A DNA stretch of 64,000 bases from contig NZ_JAULRU010000220.1 of assembly GCF_030518155.1 (NCBI RefSeq), positions 102,603 to 166,602 of the forward strand, given 5' to 3'. The notes below the pieces were generated by a model, which saw nothing but the letters and a program-made list of their open reading frames with translations, searched no databases and was not told the DNA's origin. Positions 1-8,439 of the stretch are shown piece by piece (position 1 is the stretch's first letter; each line of letters starts with the position of its first letter). Made by a program: the position numbers and the translations under genes. The stretch is from Gilvimarinus gilvus (GTDB lineage: Bacteria; Pseudomonadota; Gammaproteobacteria; Pseudomonadales; Cellvibrionaceae).

Positions 1-250
1 CAGCAGCCCCCGTTGATCAGCAACGACTGAGTTGATTCTAATGAAGTAAACTGTCCCCGCCCGCCTCACCTATCGCCAACAGTGCGCACCAACCATTTGT
101 AGATTTGTGTGCCAAAAGCGTGACTCGGCTAACTTTTTCCTCATTCAGCCTGTGCTATGTTAGTAGGTAGTGGTTCTCTGGTTGGCAAGGCTTGCACACC
201 CTTGACTCCACCTGAGATCAACACAGTGCCGGAACCGGAATACAATAACA

Positions 251-3200
251 ATGCAACGCGATTTCCTTAAGACACTCACTCTGCTGTTACTGGTAGCAGG
301 GTCTGCCGTGACAGCCGAGACGAAAAACCCGGCATCCGCCGCACCCACTATTCGGTTCGATAACCCTTTTGACCAAAGCGATGCCGGCAGTCACCTGTTA
401 GGTGGGGTGATTGATATTATCCAGGATGAGAAAGGGTTTATTTGGCTGGGGGGCGAGAATGGCCTCGGGCGCTATGACGGCCGCGACCTGAAACTCTACC
501 AAGCTGACTCCTCCTCGGAGCGCAGCCTCAGTGGCAATTATGTCTGGAGTCTGGCGCTCGATAAAGACGGGGTACTTTGGCAGGCCACCGGCGGTGGCCT
601 TAGCCGTTACAACGAACGGACTGAAGATTTTACCCAATACCTACAATTCGGTGACACCCGCTTTATCTCTGGCAGTTTATCATCGCTTGCGGTGGGTGAA
701 GATAATACCCTCTACGTGGGCGGCATTCGCTCGCTATATGCCATCAATCCCACTCGCACGGCCATGAGCATCTACCAACCCGCCCCGCCTATCTCAAGGG
801 GCCCCAATGTCGGTCAGGTACAGGATTTATCGATCGATTCCGATGGGCGGGTATGGATGGCCATGGCCGGCATGGGGGTAGCAATTTTTGACCCGGCCAC
901 TGCAAGCTTTGAGTATTTGCTGCACAACCCTAATGATGCCAACTCAATCGCTTACAATCATGTGCGGGTCATTGTCCACGACAAGCAGGGCCGCACCTGG
1001 TTGGGTACCTATGGCAACGGCATCAGTCTGCTGGATCATGCCACCGGCAAGTTTACTCACTACGCCCATGATCCAGATGACCCCTTTTCACTGGAAGTTA
1101 ACATCATTTGGGATATTACCCTGGACAGCGAGGGGGTGGTATGGGTTGCCCTGGATCAAGGCGGGCTTGCGCGCTTTGACGAAACGACACAGTCGTTTCA
1201 TCATTATCACAATGCACCCTACGATTCCCACAGCTTGATCTCCGACCAGGTACGTGTTGTCTATGAAGACAATAACAGCGATTTGTGGATTGGGGCTTTT
1301 CCGGCTGGGGTGAGCTTTTACAACCGCAGCACCCAAGTGTTTCGACACCACACCTCCCGCCCCAATGACCCCAGTAGCCTTAGCAACAACGCCATTCTCG
1401 CAATGCTGGAAAGCGAGGACGGCACCATTTGGGTAGGCACCGAGAACGGCCTGAATGCACTCGATAGCCGCAACGACAGAGTGCGGCGCTATATGAGTGA
1501 CCCCGACAGTCCTTATGGGCTCAAGGCCAATCCGGTGCTGGCTCTGGAGGAAGATACGAATGGTCAACTCTGGGTAGGCACTTGGGCCGGTGGTTTGCAT
1601 CGCTTCGACCCCGATACCGGCCGCTTTTATAACTACTCTAACCAAAGCGATAACCCCGGCTCAATCAATGATGATTTTATCTGGAGCCTGCTGTTAAGTC
1701 GCGACCAAACGTTGTGGGTTGGCACCGAAAACGGCGGGCTTAATCGCTACCACCGAGACACCGATAGCTTTAGCCACTATATAAACCAAGAGGGTCAAGA
1801 CAATACGATCTCCGGCAACTATTTACCTGCCCTGCTTGAAGATCAGAGCGGCCGACTGTGGATTGGCACCTACCCTGGGCTCGATCTGTTTGACCCCGAC
1901 ACCGAAACTTTCACCCCAGCGACACAAGCCAGCGTTACCAGCCAGCCAGGCGACGATCTCAATATTCGCTCACTGCATGAAGACAATCAAGGACGCATCT
2001 GGATTGGCACCGACCAGGGGGTAAATATCTACCACCCGAATACAGGTGAGGTTCGCCATATAAATGTGCAAGAAGGGCTGCCTTCATCCAGTGTTTCCAG
2101 CATTCTTGAAGATGAGCGAGGTGATATTTGGCTCGCCACCACGAACGGCTTGGCACGCATAGGCTCAGACCTAACAGTGATCGCAACTTACAGCCGCGAC
2201 AATGGCCTAGCGGGCAGTAACTACAATCGCGATGCCAGCCTAAAAGATAGCCAAGGCCTGTTGTATTTTGGCAGTACCGAGGGGATTACGGTATTCAATC
2301 CCGAGGATTTGAATAAACATGGCGCCAACTTTCCCGTGGTTATTACAAATCTGCGAATTCTCAACCGGGCTGCGCCTATTGGCGTGAAAGGTTCGCCGCT
2401 TAGCACGTCTATTTTAACGACCGACGAGCTCACCTTGACGCACGAAGACACCATGTTCTCGTTCGATTTAGCAGCGTTAAATTTTCGCCAGAATAATACT
2501 ATGCGCTATAGCTATCAGCTGGAAGGCTTTGACCGCGGCTGGAATAATATTGGCCGCAACACCAGCGCTACCTATACCAATATTAACTCCGGGGAATATC
2601 GGTTTCGTACCCGCGCCTCCGTTAATGGCGAAAACTGGGTAGAGGGTCAGACGATTGCGATTACCATCCTGCCGCCGCCCTGGCGCAGCTGGTGGGCCTA
2701 TTGTATTTACCTAGCCATTTTGGCGGTGTTGTTATGGTTCGCGCATAAATATATCACCTTGCAGGTGCGCGCCGAGGCCTACCGCAGCAAATCCATGACT
2801 GACCCACTAACACAGCTGTATAATCGCGCCGGTATAGCTCAGGTCTCGGAAGGCATATTCGCCAACCCTACGACCAAAAAGGGCATGTGTTTAATGATTA
2901 TGGATATCGATCATTTTAAACGGGTGAACGACCGCCGCGGCCACGATGCCGGCGACCGTATATTGTGTGATGTCAGCCGAATTGTGCGGGACTGTCTGCG
3001 TACCAGCGATCACTTTGGTCGCTGGGGGGGCGAAGAATTTATACTAATGTGCCCGACACACGGGCACGCCAGCAGCCACTATTTAGCAGAAAAAGTGCGC
3101 AAGACAGTAGAGGCCCATACCTACGAGCAACACTCGCGTAAGCCCATTCACCTCAGTGTGAGTATTGGCCTGGTCGATATTGAACCCGAAGACAGCTTTG

Positions 3201-3280
3201 AAAGCGCCCTCAAGCGTGCCGACAACGCGCTCTATAAGGCCAAAGAACTGGGCCGCAATTGTGTGGTAATGGCGGATTAA
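251..3280 (+). CDS. Propeller-sensor diguanylate cyclase (Reg_prop / Y_Y_Y / GGDEF)
   Basis: A 1009-residue membrane protein predicted to make cyclic di-GMP in response to a periplasmic ligand. Residues 1-22 form a signal peptide. About thirteen Reg_prop-type repeats follow (pattern xxWxGTxxGLxxFDP, roughly residues 45-700), then a Y_Y_Y immunoglobulin-like domain (about 735-800), one membrane helix (about 810-830) and a GGDEF domain (about 845-1009). The active-site motif reads GGEEF, and an RTSD sequence lies five residues before it, so the RxxD product-inhibition site looks intact. This sensor architecture is familiar from polysaccharide-sensing hybrid kinases of Bacteroidetes; here the output is a cyclase. 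The ligand is unknown; a polysaccharide fragment is only inferred. It stands alone, transcribed away from the window edge. Confidence 0.93.
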   Translation: MQRDFLKTLTLLLLVAGSAVTAETKNPASAAPTIRFDNPFDQSDAGSHLLGGVIDIIQDEKGFIWLGGENGLGRYDGRDLKLYQADSSSERSLSGNYVWSLALDKDGVLWQATGGGLSRYNERTEDFTQYLQFGDTRFISGSLSSLAVGEDNTLYVGGIRSLYAINPTRTAMSIYQPAPPISRGPNVGQVQDLSIDSDGRVWMAMAGMGVAIFDPATASFEYLLHNPNDANSIAYNHVRVIVHDKQGRTWLGTYGNGISLLDHATGKFTHYAHDPDDPFSLEVNIIWDITLDSEGVVWVALDQGGLARFDETTQSFHHYHNAPYDSHSLISDQVRVVYEDNNSDLWIGAFPAGVSFYNRSTQVFRHHTSRPNDPSSLSNNAILAMLESEDGTIWVGTENGLNALDSRNDRVRRYMSDPDSPYGLKANPVLALEEDTNGQLWVGTWAGGLHRFDPDTGRFYNYSNQSDNPGSINDDFIWSLLLSRDQTLWVGTENGGLNRYHRDTDSFSHYINQEGQDNTISGNYLPALLEDQSGRLWIGTYPGLDLFDPDTETFTPATQASVTSQPGDDLNIRSLHEDNQGRIWIGTDQGVNIYHPNTGEVRHINVQEGLPSSSVSSILEDERGDIWLATTNGLARIGSDLTVIATYSRDNGLAGSNYNRDASLKDSQGLLYFGSTEGITVFNPEDLNKHGANFPVVITNLRILNRAAPIGVKGSPLSTSILTTDELTLTHEDTMFSFDLAALNFRQNNTMRYSYQLEGFDRGWNNIGRNTSATYTNINSGEYRFRTRASVNGENWVEGQTIAITILPPPWRSWWAYCIYLAILAVLLWFAHKYITLQVRAEAYRSKSMTDPLTQLYNRAGIAQVSEGIFANPTTKKGMCLMIMDIDHFKRVNDRRGHDAGDRILCDVSRIVRDCLRTSDHFGRWGGEEFILMCPTHGHASSHYLAEKVRKTVEAHTYEQHSRKPIHLSVSIGLVDIEPEDSFESALKRADNALYKAKELGRNCVVMAD

Positions 3281-3398
3281 AATCGTGCGCAACAAAAAAA
3301 CGTATGGGTGTTCCGGAGCGCAGTAATTGACGGGGTCAGATGAAACTTTTGGCATAAAACTCTTCACACCTTTCACCAATCCGGGCGCAACCCAGCAC

Positions 3399-3563
3399 TC
3401 AAATGCGAACCCCATACCTCGTATCCCCCGGTAACTTCCGTAAACACCCTCTTTTCCAACACGCTAGCCAATCCCGCGTCGCGGTGGGTTTACTGACTTT
3501 GGCCAGCGACTGGTACTTGTGAGCATTGATGCCCTGCTCAACCCCCAGCTCGGCAACCCCCAT
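3399..3563 (-). pseudogene. Remnant resembling the C-terminal winged helix of a Fic-family protein
   Basis: The minus strand holds a 54-codon open stretch ending in TGA. Its translation includes HKYQSLAKVSKPTATRD, then KRGCLRKLPGDTRYGVRI. This pattern (K-Y-x-x-L-x-x-V-S-x-x-T-A-T-R-D, then KG-x-L-x-x-L-PG) resembles the C-terminal DNA-binding-like tail of Fic-family AMP-transferases. The catalytic Fic domain is absent, and an in-frame stop closes the frame just upstream. The expected RSTxY is reduced to DTRY. It therefore looks like a decayed fragment. The 344-bp gap between flanking genes holds nothing else I recognise. The family assignment rests on motif memory and needs a profile search. 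Confidence 0.45.
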
Positions 3564-3624
3564 CAGGTATTACCGTTTGTGCCCTAACCCTGTAAGATTA
3601 GCCAAAACACTACAGGGAATGATC

Positions 3625-4563
3625 ATGTCTAACGCACGTGTTATTGGTCAGGTGGCTATTGCGACTTCGGTCAGTTTATTGGCCGGGGCCATTTTCTATT
3701 TTGGTATGTCTTTAAGTCGTATTGCCGATAACCTTCCGCAAACCGCTGCAAGCGTGACGGAAATTACCGGGGCAGTGACGCCGATTGTCGATTTAATTCC
3801 TGCCATTTTGCAGGAGTCTGAGGATATACGCCTACAGACCGACGTAATTGTTAAGCAAAGCCAGCAGATTATTGACGTGTTGCCGGGTATTTTGCAGCGC
3901 GTTGATAACGTGGTTGCCACGGTGGAGAATGTACGCGCTGACAGCACCGATATTCTGGCCGAATCTGCGGCGATTCGTACCGAGGTGGCGCAGGTGCGCG
4001 AGGAGGTGGAGCTGGTGCGTGGTGATTTGCCGGCTATTCTGGCAGAGCTGGAAGCCTACCGCACGGAATTAAACGGTTACCGCGAGCTTGCGCCACAGTT
4101 TTTGGCGGAATCCCAGGCGATACGCGACACCATTGACCCGACCATAAACCGGGTGGAAGCACTTGTTGCACACATAGATGAAACGGCGAGCACAGCGGGA
4201 GAAAGCGCCGTTTCTGGTTTTTTTACCGGTATTATCAAGGCGCCCTTCAGTTTAGTGTCTGACATTACCTCGGTGGTAACACCTTCTGGTAAGCCCTTAA
4301 CCGAAGAACAAAGAAATTACCTGCGCTCAACCCTGCAAGGTTTTATCGGTACTGCCGAAGTCGGTGAAAAGTATGCCTTTCAAATGCCGCGCAGTGAGTT
4401 TGCCGGCGAAGTGGAATTGCGGTCGGAATCGGCCAAAGGTGGCCTAGCCTGCCGCCAGATTCGCATTGTTACCTACGCAACCGACAACCGAAAAAAATCA
4501 ACGACCAATAACTTTAATGTTTGCCGCGATAAAAATGGCCAATGGTCTGTTAAGCAACGCTAG
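3625..4563 (+). CDS. Membrane-anchored coiled-coil protein with surface-antigen-like C-terminus
   Basis: Unrecognised protein of 312 residues from the chosen start. ATG at 3625 follows AGGGA with good spacing; the frame is open upstream to 3526 but that stretch lacks a ribosome site. Residues about 8-28 are one membrane helix. The next ~170 residues are rich in heptad-like acidic and hydrophobic repeats (VRADST, VREEVELVRGDL), typical of a coiled coil. The last ~90 residues have two cysteines (ACRQ, VCRDKNGQW) and resemble the C-terminal module of 17-kDa surface-antigen-type lipoproteins, where CR-x-P-DGSW is common. A membrane-tethered envelope or structural role is inference. Its TAG stop lies inside a dispersed repeat. 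Confidence 0.8.
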   Translation: MSNARVIGQVAIATSVSLLAGAIFYFGMSLSRIADNLPQTAASVTEITGAVTPIVDLIPAILQESEDIRLQTDVIVKQSQQIIDVLPGILQRVDNVVATVENVRADSTDILAESAAIRTEVAQVREEVELVRGDLPAILAELEAYRTELNGYRELAPQFLAESQAIRDTIDPTINRVEALVAHIDETASTAGESAVSGFFTGIIKAPFSLVSDITSVVTPSGKPLTEEQRNYLRSTLQGFIGTAEVGEKYAFQMPRSEFAGEVELRSESAKGGLACRQIRIVTYATDNRKKSTTNNFNVCRDKNGQWSVKQR

Positions 4564-4606
4564 CAGGCTGTTGATAAAAACCCATGTATGCTCAGCGCCA
4601 TGGCTG
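4561..4606 (+). repeat. Partial copy of the TAGCAGGCTGTTG dispersed repeat
   Basis: The sequence starts TAGCAGGCTGTTGATAAAAA and continues with CCCATGTATGCTCAGCG. It matches the ends of the repeats at 44186 and, inverted, 17528, all sharing the end motif followed by a GCATGCTCAGCG-like block. Only the end is present here. The preceding gene uses the TAG of the repeat as its stop codon. Confidence 0.6.
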
Positions 4607-4620
4607 ATTAGCCACAACAC

Positions 4621-4650
4621 AAAAAGGCCGCGAACGTTCGCGGCCTTTTT
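4621..4650. terminator. Bidirectional rho-independent terminator
   Basis: A perfect 30-base palindrome: five A, a GGCCGCGAACGTTCGCGGCC core, five T. It can terminate transcription on both strands and sits between the convergent coiled-coil gene and acyltransferase gene, where a shared terminator is expected. Confidence 0.92.
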
Positions 4651-4667
4651 GTATTTGTCGTTCGGTA

Positions 4668-5900
4668 TTAACTCTGAACCACCTGCACTTTGCCCTTGGT
4701 GCGTGCAAGCAAACGCTCCTTACGCTGGCCATTGAGTACGGCGCCAATAAACGTAGACCTAACAAAAAGATCGTAGAGCACAAGCGAGACACCAATGGTA
4801 ATGCCACTGATCAGTGCTAGCTTGATCCCCCAATGCAAGTCCACTTCGGCAAAGGCTATTTGCAACCAAATAACAATGGGTAAATGCAACAGATACAACC
4901 AGTAAGACGAGTCGGCAATATAGCGCACGGTTCTGCTCGGGCGATCGAGAAACCGGCGGAACAAACCAATGGTGATCGCTACCAAAGACCACATCATCAG
5001 GGTATAACTGCACTTAAAGGCCAGCTTCAGGTAGAAATAATTCGGGTGACCCGACTGACCTTCATAGCCCGACAAGATAACCGATGCCACTATCGCAACG
5101 ATTGCGAGCACAACTTTGTGCCAACTTAACCGGCTGAACTCGCGCATTAAATCGCTCTGGCGATGCATCAACCAGCCAAACACAAAGAAGCCGCCGTAAA
5201 TTAAAAATACCGGCATATGCGGCGTTAATGCTTTATCGGGAGTGTCCATGCCCCACTGCCCCATAAACCACAAGCAACCCGCCGTCGGTAGCGCTAAGGC
5301 AAGCAACGCCAGCGGTGAGCGACAAAGCCAGCGCATCAGGGCATCCGCCGTTTTGGTCAGAACGCTTTGCAGTGGGCTGATGCAGCTGATAAATGCGCGA
5401 AGCAAAAGCAGGCTTGCCGTAACCAGCAACAGGTAATATAAAAACCACAAGTGGGTGCCGGTAAAGGGCGCATTGAAAAAACCAAGCAGCGAGACAAAAC
5501 CTTCGCGCAACGCGGGCAAAATACTGACCTCACCGCGCATACTCTGCATACCCATAACCCAACCGGACACGAGCAAAGGCCTAAGTAAAAACCAACCCAC
5601 CACAAATGGAATGGCGATACGCACTAACCGAGATTTTAAAAACAGTGCGGCGCCCTTTTTGTGATAGGTCATATGGCTAAAGAACCCGGCCACCAGAAAA
5701 AACAGCTCCATACGAAAAGAGTGGCTAATCAGCATAAAGGTGCCGACAATCGGGCTGGTGTGAATATCCATCACTGCCCAGCCAATGAAAATCGGTAAAA
5801 ACGATAAACTGGCGTGAAAGACAATGCCGAGTAACAGCGCAAAGGCTCGCACTGCATCGAGATAATCCAATCGACTGTTCACTGGTATGGGAGTATTCAT
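4668..5900 (-). CDS. Acyltransferase family 3 membrane protein (OpgC-like)
   Basis: A 410-residue integral membrane protein of the acyltransferase-3 family, which moves acyl groups onto extracytoplasmic glycans; OpgC, which succinylates osmoregulated glucans, is the closest type I recall. The N-terminus reads RLDYLDAVRAFALLLGIVFHAS with the family arginine and histidine in the first helix, and RMELFFLVAGFF follows in the usual second conserved block. About ten hydrophobic helices are visible. The start at 5900 (MNTPIPVNSR) has GGA eight bases upstream; the frame is open to 5936. It is followed by a shared terminator. The acceptor substrate cannot be read from sequence. Confidence 0.87.
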   Translation of the reverse strand: MNTPIPVNSRLDYLDAVRAFALLLGIVFHASLSFLPIFIGWAVMDIHTSPIVGTFMLISHSFRMELFFLVAGFFSHMTYHKKGAALFLKSRLVRIAIPFVVGWFLLRPLLVSGWVMGMQSMRGEVSILPALREGFVSLLGFFNAPFTGTHLWFLYYLLLVTASLLLLRAFISCISPLQSVLTKTADALMRWLCRSPLALLALALPTAGCLWFMGQWGMDTPDKALTPHMPVFLIYGGFFVFGWLMHRQSDLMREFSRLSWHKVVLAIVAIVASVILSGYEGQSGHPNYFYLKLAFKCSYTLMMWSLVAITIGLFRRFLDRPSRTVRYIADSSYWLYLLHLPIVIWLQIAFAEVDLHWGIKLALISGITIGVSLVLYDLFVRSTFIGAVLNGQRKERLLARTKGKVQVVQS

Positions 5901-5943
5901 GGTTTTGTTCCGGGCATTGGTGGAGTAAAAGTACATAGTATGA

Positions 5944-5961
5944 GGCAGCCATTGGGCTGCC
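5944..5961 (-). terminator. Hairpin downstream of the CIA30-like gene
   Basis: GGCAGCC and GGCTGCC form a perfect 7-bp stem with a 4-base loop, 15 bases past the stop of the secreted CIA30-like gene. There is no T-run, so it may be an attenuating or processing hairpin rather than a full intrinsic terminator. Confidence 0.4.
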
Positions 5962-5975
5962 CCTCCCTGCTGGAC

Positions 5976-6575
5976 TTAGTAAAAGCTGACTTCATCTAAA
6001 ACGAAGTTAAAGCTTTCGGGTTGAACACCGTAAGCGACAATGCTAATCGCATTAACGGTGGCAGCGTTTAATGGTGTTTGCTCAGACCAGGCACGCTTGA
6101 GCGAATCGAAAGGTACTTTCACTTCGTGAAATTCGCCGTCGTTGGTCACGGTAACGGGCGATGCGTGGAAGTCGAAGTTGGTCACCTCAGTGCTGTTCAC
6201 CGAAACCGACAAGTTACCTTTGTTTAACTTGACCTTGAGCAGTACACCTTCGTAGGCGTCTGCGTCTTGCGGCTGGCCCTGACCGTCGAGCGGCAAGACA
6301 AAGCTAGCCCAGCCCAGCTGGCCACGCGCTGGGGTGATATCGCCTTTTACGACGACTACACCAGCATCTACACTGTGGGTAGCGGTAGATTGCCCACCGG
6401 CCACGCTGTCTGTCATAAGCTGGCGTGGCAAACCCAGATCGTTATTGGTGGCGTCATCAAAACTGTCAACCAGTGGTGGCAGTGCGTCGGCAAAAACCGA
6501 ACCCGACAGAACCAACGCGGTGGCCAGGGCAACAGATTTAAGGGCAACAAAGCTAAGAGGTTTAGGTGATTTCAT
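5976..6575 (-). CDS. Secreted CIA30-like (carbohydrate-binding fold) protein
   Basis: A 199-residue protein with a clear signal peptide (cleavage near VFADA, residue 30). The mature part is one beta-rich domain: DSFDD near the start, WASFVLPLDG in the middle, and LDEVSFY at the end. These are hallmarks of the CIA30/NADH:ubiquinone intermediate-associated family, a jelly-roll related to carbohydrate-binding modules, often found free in marine bacterial periplasm. The ATG at 6575 has AGGAAA upstream. It is divergent from the sigma-membrane fusion gene and the two share an intergenic region with a nested palindrome. Function is unknown; glycan binding is an inference from fold. Confidence 0.8.
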   Translation of the reverse strand: MKSPKPLSFVALKSVALATALVLSGSVFADALPPLVDSFDDATNNDLGLPRQLMTDSVAGGQSTATHSVDAGVVVVKGDITPARGQLGWASFVLPLDGQGQPQDADAYEGVLLKVKLNKGNLSVSVNSTEVTNFDFHASPVTVTNDGEFHEVKVPFDSLKRAWSEQTPLNAATVNAISIVAYGVQPESFNFVLDEVSFY

Positions 6576-6667
6576 GGTACTTTTTCCTTTTGGGTCAATT
6601 GTTCATTAATGGTTTTACGTATCAGTCAATGCAAACGTGTCGCTGTCTAAGTACCAAGCCGGGCGTG

Positions 6668-6731
6668 AAAGGTGACAAGATTTTTAATAAAAAGTGATTA
6701 AAAAATTTATTTCACTTTTTTTGTCACCTTT
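6668..6731. promoter_or_regulatory. Nested inverted repeats in a divergent promoter region
   Basis: Outer arms AAAGGTGACAA (6668-6678) and TTGTCACCTTT (6721-6731) are perfect inverted repeats. Between them AAAAAGTGA (6689-6697) and TCACTTTTT (6712-6720) form a second perfect pair, and the spacer is almost all A/T. The four GTGA half-sites lie between the divergent CIA30-like and sigma-fusion genes. This could be a double operator or a cruciform-forming site. No protein can be assigned. Confidence 0.6.
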
Positions 6732-6783
6732 TGGTCAGCCGGTGGCACTTATGGGTATACAGCCGAAATAACGGAACCAATGA

Positions 6784-8394
6784 ATGAACCTGTTTAAGAA
6801 GCGTGTGCACTATAAAGAGTCTGCCGATGCCAATCTGGTACTCGCCTCTATTGGCGGGGACCGCGATGCCTTTGGAGAGATTGTCGGGCGCTATCAGAGC
6901 CTGCTGTGCTCATTGGCGTATTCGTCGGTGGGGGATTTAAAGCACAGTGAAGATATCGCCCAAGAGGCCTTTGTGGAGGCCTGGCGCAAGCTGGAAACGC
7001 TGAGTGACCCGGAAAAGCTGAAAGCATGGCTGTGTGGCATATTGCGTTTTAAAATCAGCCGCTATCGCCGCAAGGAAACTCGCCATGCCGCCAACGATGC
7101 CTCGGCACTGGATGAACAAGTAGCTGATCAAGCCCCTATTGATGATGCCGTTATCCAAGAGCAGGAGCAGGCACTGCTATGGAAAACGCTGGAGCAGCTG
7201 CCGGAGACCTACCGCGAGCCCTTAATACTGTTCTACCGCGAGCAGCGCTCAGTGGAGAATGTGGCACAAGAGCTGGATTTAACCGAGGATACGGTTAAAC
7301 AGCGACTATCGCGCGGGCGCAAAGCCTTACAAACCGCCATGGTCACCTTCGTTGAAGATAATCTCAGCAAAAGTAAGCCGGGCGCGTCCTTTACCATGGC
7401 GGTGCTGCTGGCTATTAGTACAATTTCTGCGCCAAAGGCGAAGGCCTCTGTTTTAGGGATGGGCGCGGGTAGCGCGTTTAAATGGGCTGGGCTGTTAACT
7501 GTGCTGGCCTCTTTCTCGGGGGTAATAGCGGCGTTCTTTAGCGTTAAGGCGAGCTTGGCACAATCGCGCACATACAGTGAAAAACGCCATACCGTTAAAA
7601 TCGTCGGCCTGTTTTTTGGCGTGGCGATTATCTATACCGCCGGTTTGTTCGTGTTTAAGTATCTGGCGATTAACAGCCCTCAGTACGCATTAACCTACAC
7701 ACTGCTTGCGCAGGGTTTGGTATTTGGCTTTTGTGCGGCGTACCTAGTATTACTCACCTACATGCTGCGTGCTCAGCCGCGCATACGCGCTCAGGCCCGG
7801 CTGGATAACCCTGCGGCTTTTATCAATGAATACGATAAGGCCGGTTCCAAGCGCCGGAACGTAATCAGTCGCATTACCTTAATGGGCGTACCGCTGTATC
7901 ACTTTAAGCTGGGCATTACCGAACACGGCGAAAAGCCCGCCTTTGGTTGGCTGGCCGGTGGCGACCGAGCCTATGGTTTGCTGTTTGCCTGGGGCGGCTT
8001 GGCGGTTGCCCCCGTAAGCGTAGGCATTGTATCGGTGGGGGTTGTTAGTATCGGCGCTTTAAGTGTTGGCCTGCTGGTGACGGGAACGGTTGCCATAGGT
8101 GCGCTGGGTTTTGGCGTGTCAGCCATAGCCTATAAAGCCTACGGTTCCATGACCGCGCTGGGCTGGGAAAGTGCCTTTAGCGGCGGTTTTGCGGCGGCAT
8201 TTGAGGCTGCCCTTGCACCCATTGCCTTTGCCGGCGTTACCAATAACGAGCAAGCGGCCCAAATCGTTAATTTATCCGCGTTAAACCAAAGTTACCTGTG
8301 GGTACTGGGCATTATCAGCGTGGCGGTTATTGTGCCGGCTGTATTGCACGCCAAGAAAGTGCAACAGCGAATGCAGCCTCAAGCTGAAAAATAA
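6784..8394 (+). CDS. ECF-type sigma-70 factor fused to a C-terminal multi-span membrane domain
   Basis: A 536-residue protein of unusual build. Residues ~20-100 are a sigma region 2 (DAFGEIVGRYQ, DIAQEAFVEAW) and ~130-185 a region 4 (LPETYREPLILFY, TEDTVKQRLSRGR), as in ECF sigma factors, which normally end near residue 190. Here about 350 more residues follow: hydrophobic segments at roughly 205-225, 230-255, 272-295 and 303-328, a soluble patch (~335-395), a run of glycine every fifth residue (VSVGI VSVGV VSIGA LSVGL, about 415-450), and a last helix near 510-528. The tail could hold the sigma part at the membrane in place of a separate anti-sigma factor; this is inference. ATG 6784 has GGAA upstream. 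Confidence 0.85.
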   Translation: MNLFKKRVHYKESADANLVLASIGGDRDAFGEIVGRYQSLLCSLAYSSVGDLKHSEDIAQEAFVEAWRKLETLSDPEKLKAWLCGILRFKISRYRRKETRHAANDASALDEQVADQAPIDDAVIQEQEQALLWKTLEQLPETYREPLILFYREQRSVENVAQELDLTEDTVKQRLSRGRKALQTAMVTFVEDNLSKSKPGASFTMAVLLAISTISAPKAKASVLGMGAGSAFKWAGLLTVLASFSGVIAAFFSVKASLAQSRTYSEKRHTVKIVGLFFGVAIIYTAGLFVFKYLAINSPQYALTYTLLAQGLVFGFCAAYLVLLTYMLRAQPRIRAQARLDNPAAFINEYDKAGSKRRNVISRITLMGVPLYHFKLGITEHGEKPAFGWLAGGDRAYGLLFAWGGLAVAPVSVGIVSVGVVSIGALSVGLLVTGTVAIGALGFGVSAIAYKAYGSMTALGWESAFSGGFAAAFEAALAPIAFAGVTNNEQAAQIVNLSALNQSYLWVLGIISVAVIVPAVLHAKKVQQRMQPQAEK

Positions 8395-8410
8395 AGAGGG
8401 GAAAGACCAA

Positions 8411-8430
8411 AGGGCTGCGAGCGCAGCCCT
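8411..8430. terminator. Hairpin between convergent genes
   Basis: AGGGCTGCG and CGCAGCCCT are perfect complements separated by AG. The site lies between the sigma-fusion gene and the convergent lipoprotein gene. No T-run follows, so termination is likely but not certain. Confidence 0.5.
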
Positions 8431-8439
8431 AACGTAGCG

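Noticed and set aside
1088..1645. Minus-strand open frame of 185 codons
   Set aside because: Lies fully inside the propeller-sensor cyclase gene, has no ribosome site and reads the Reg_prop repeats in antisense.
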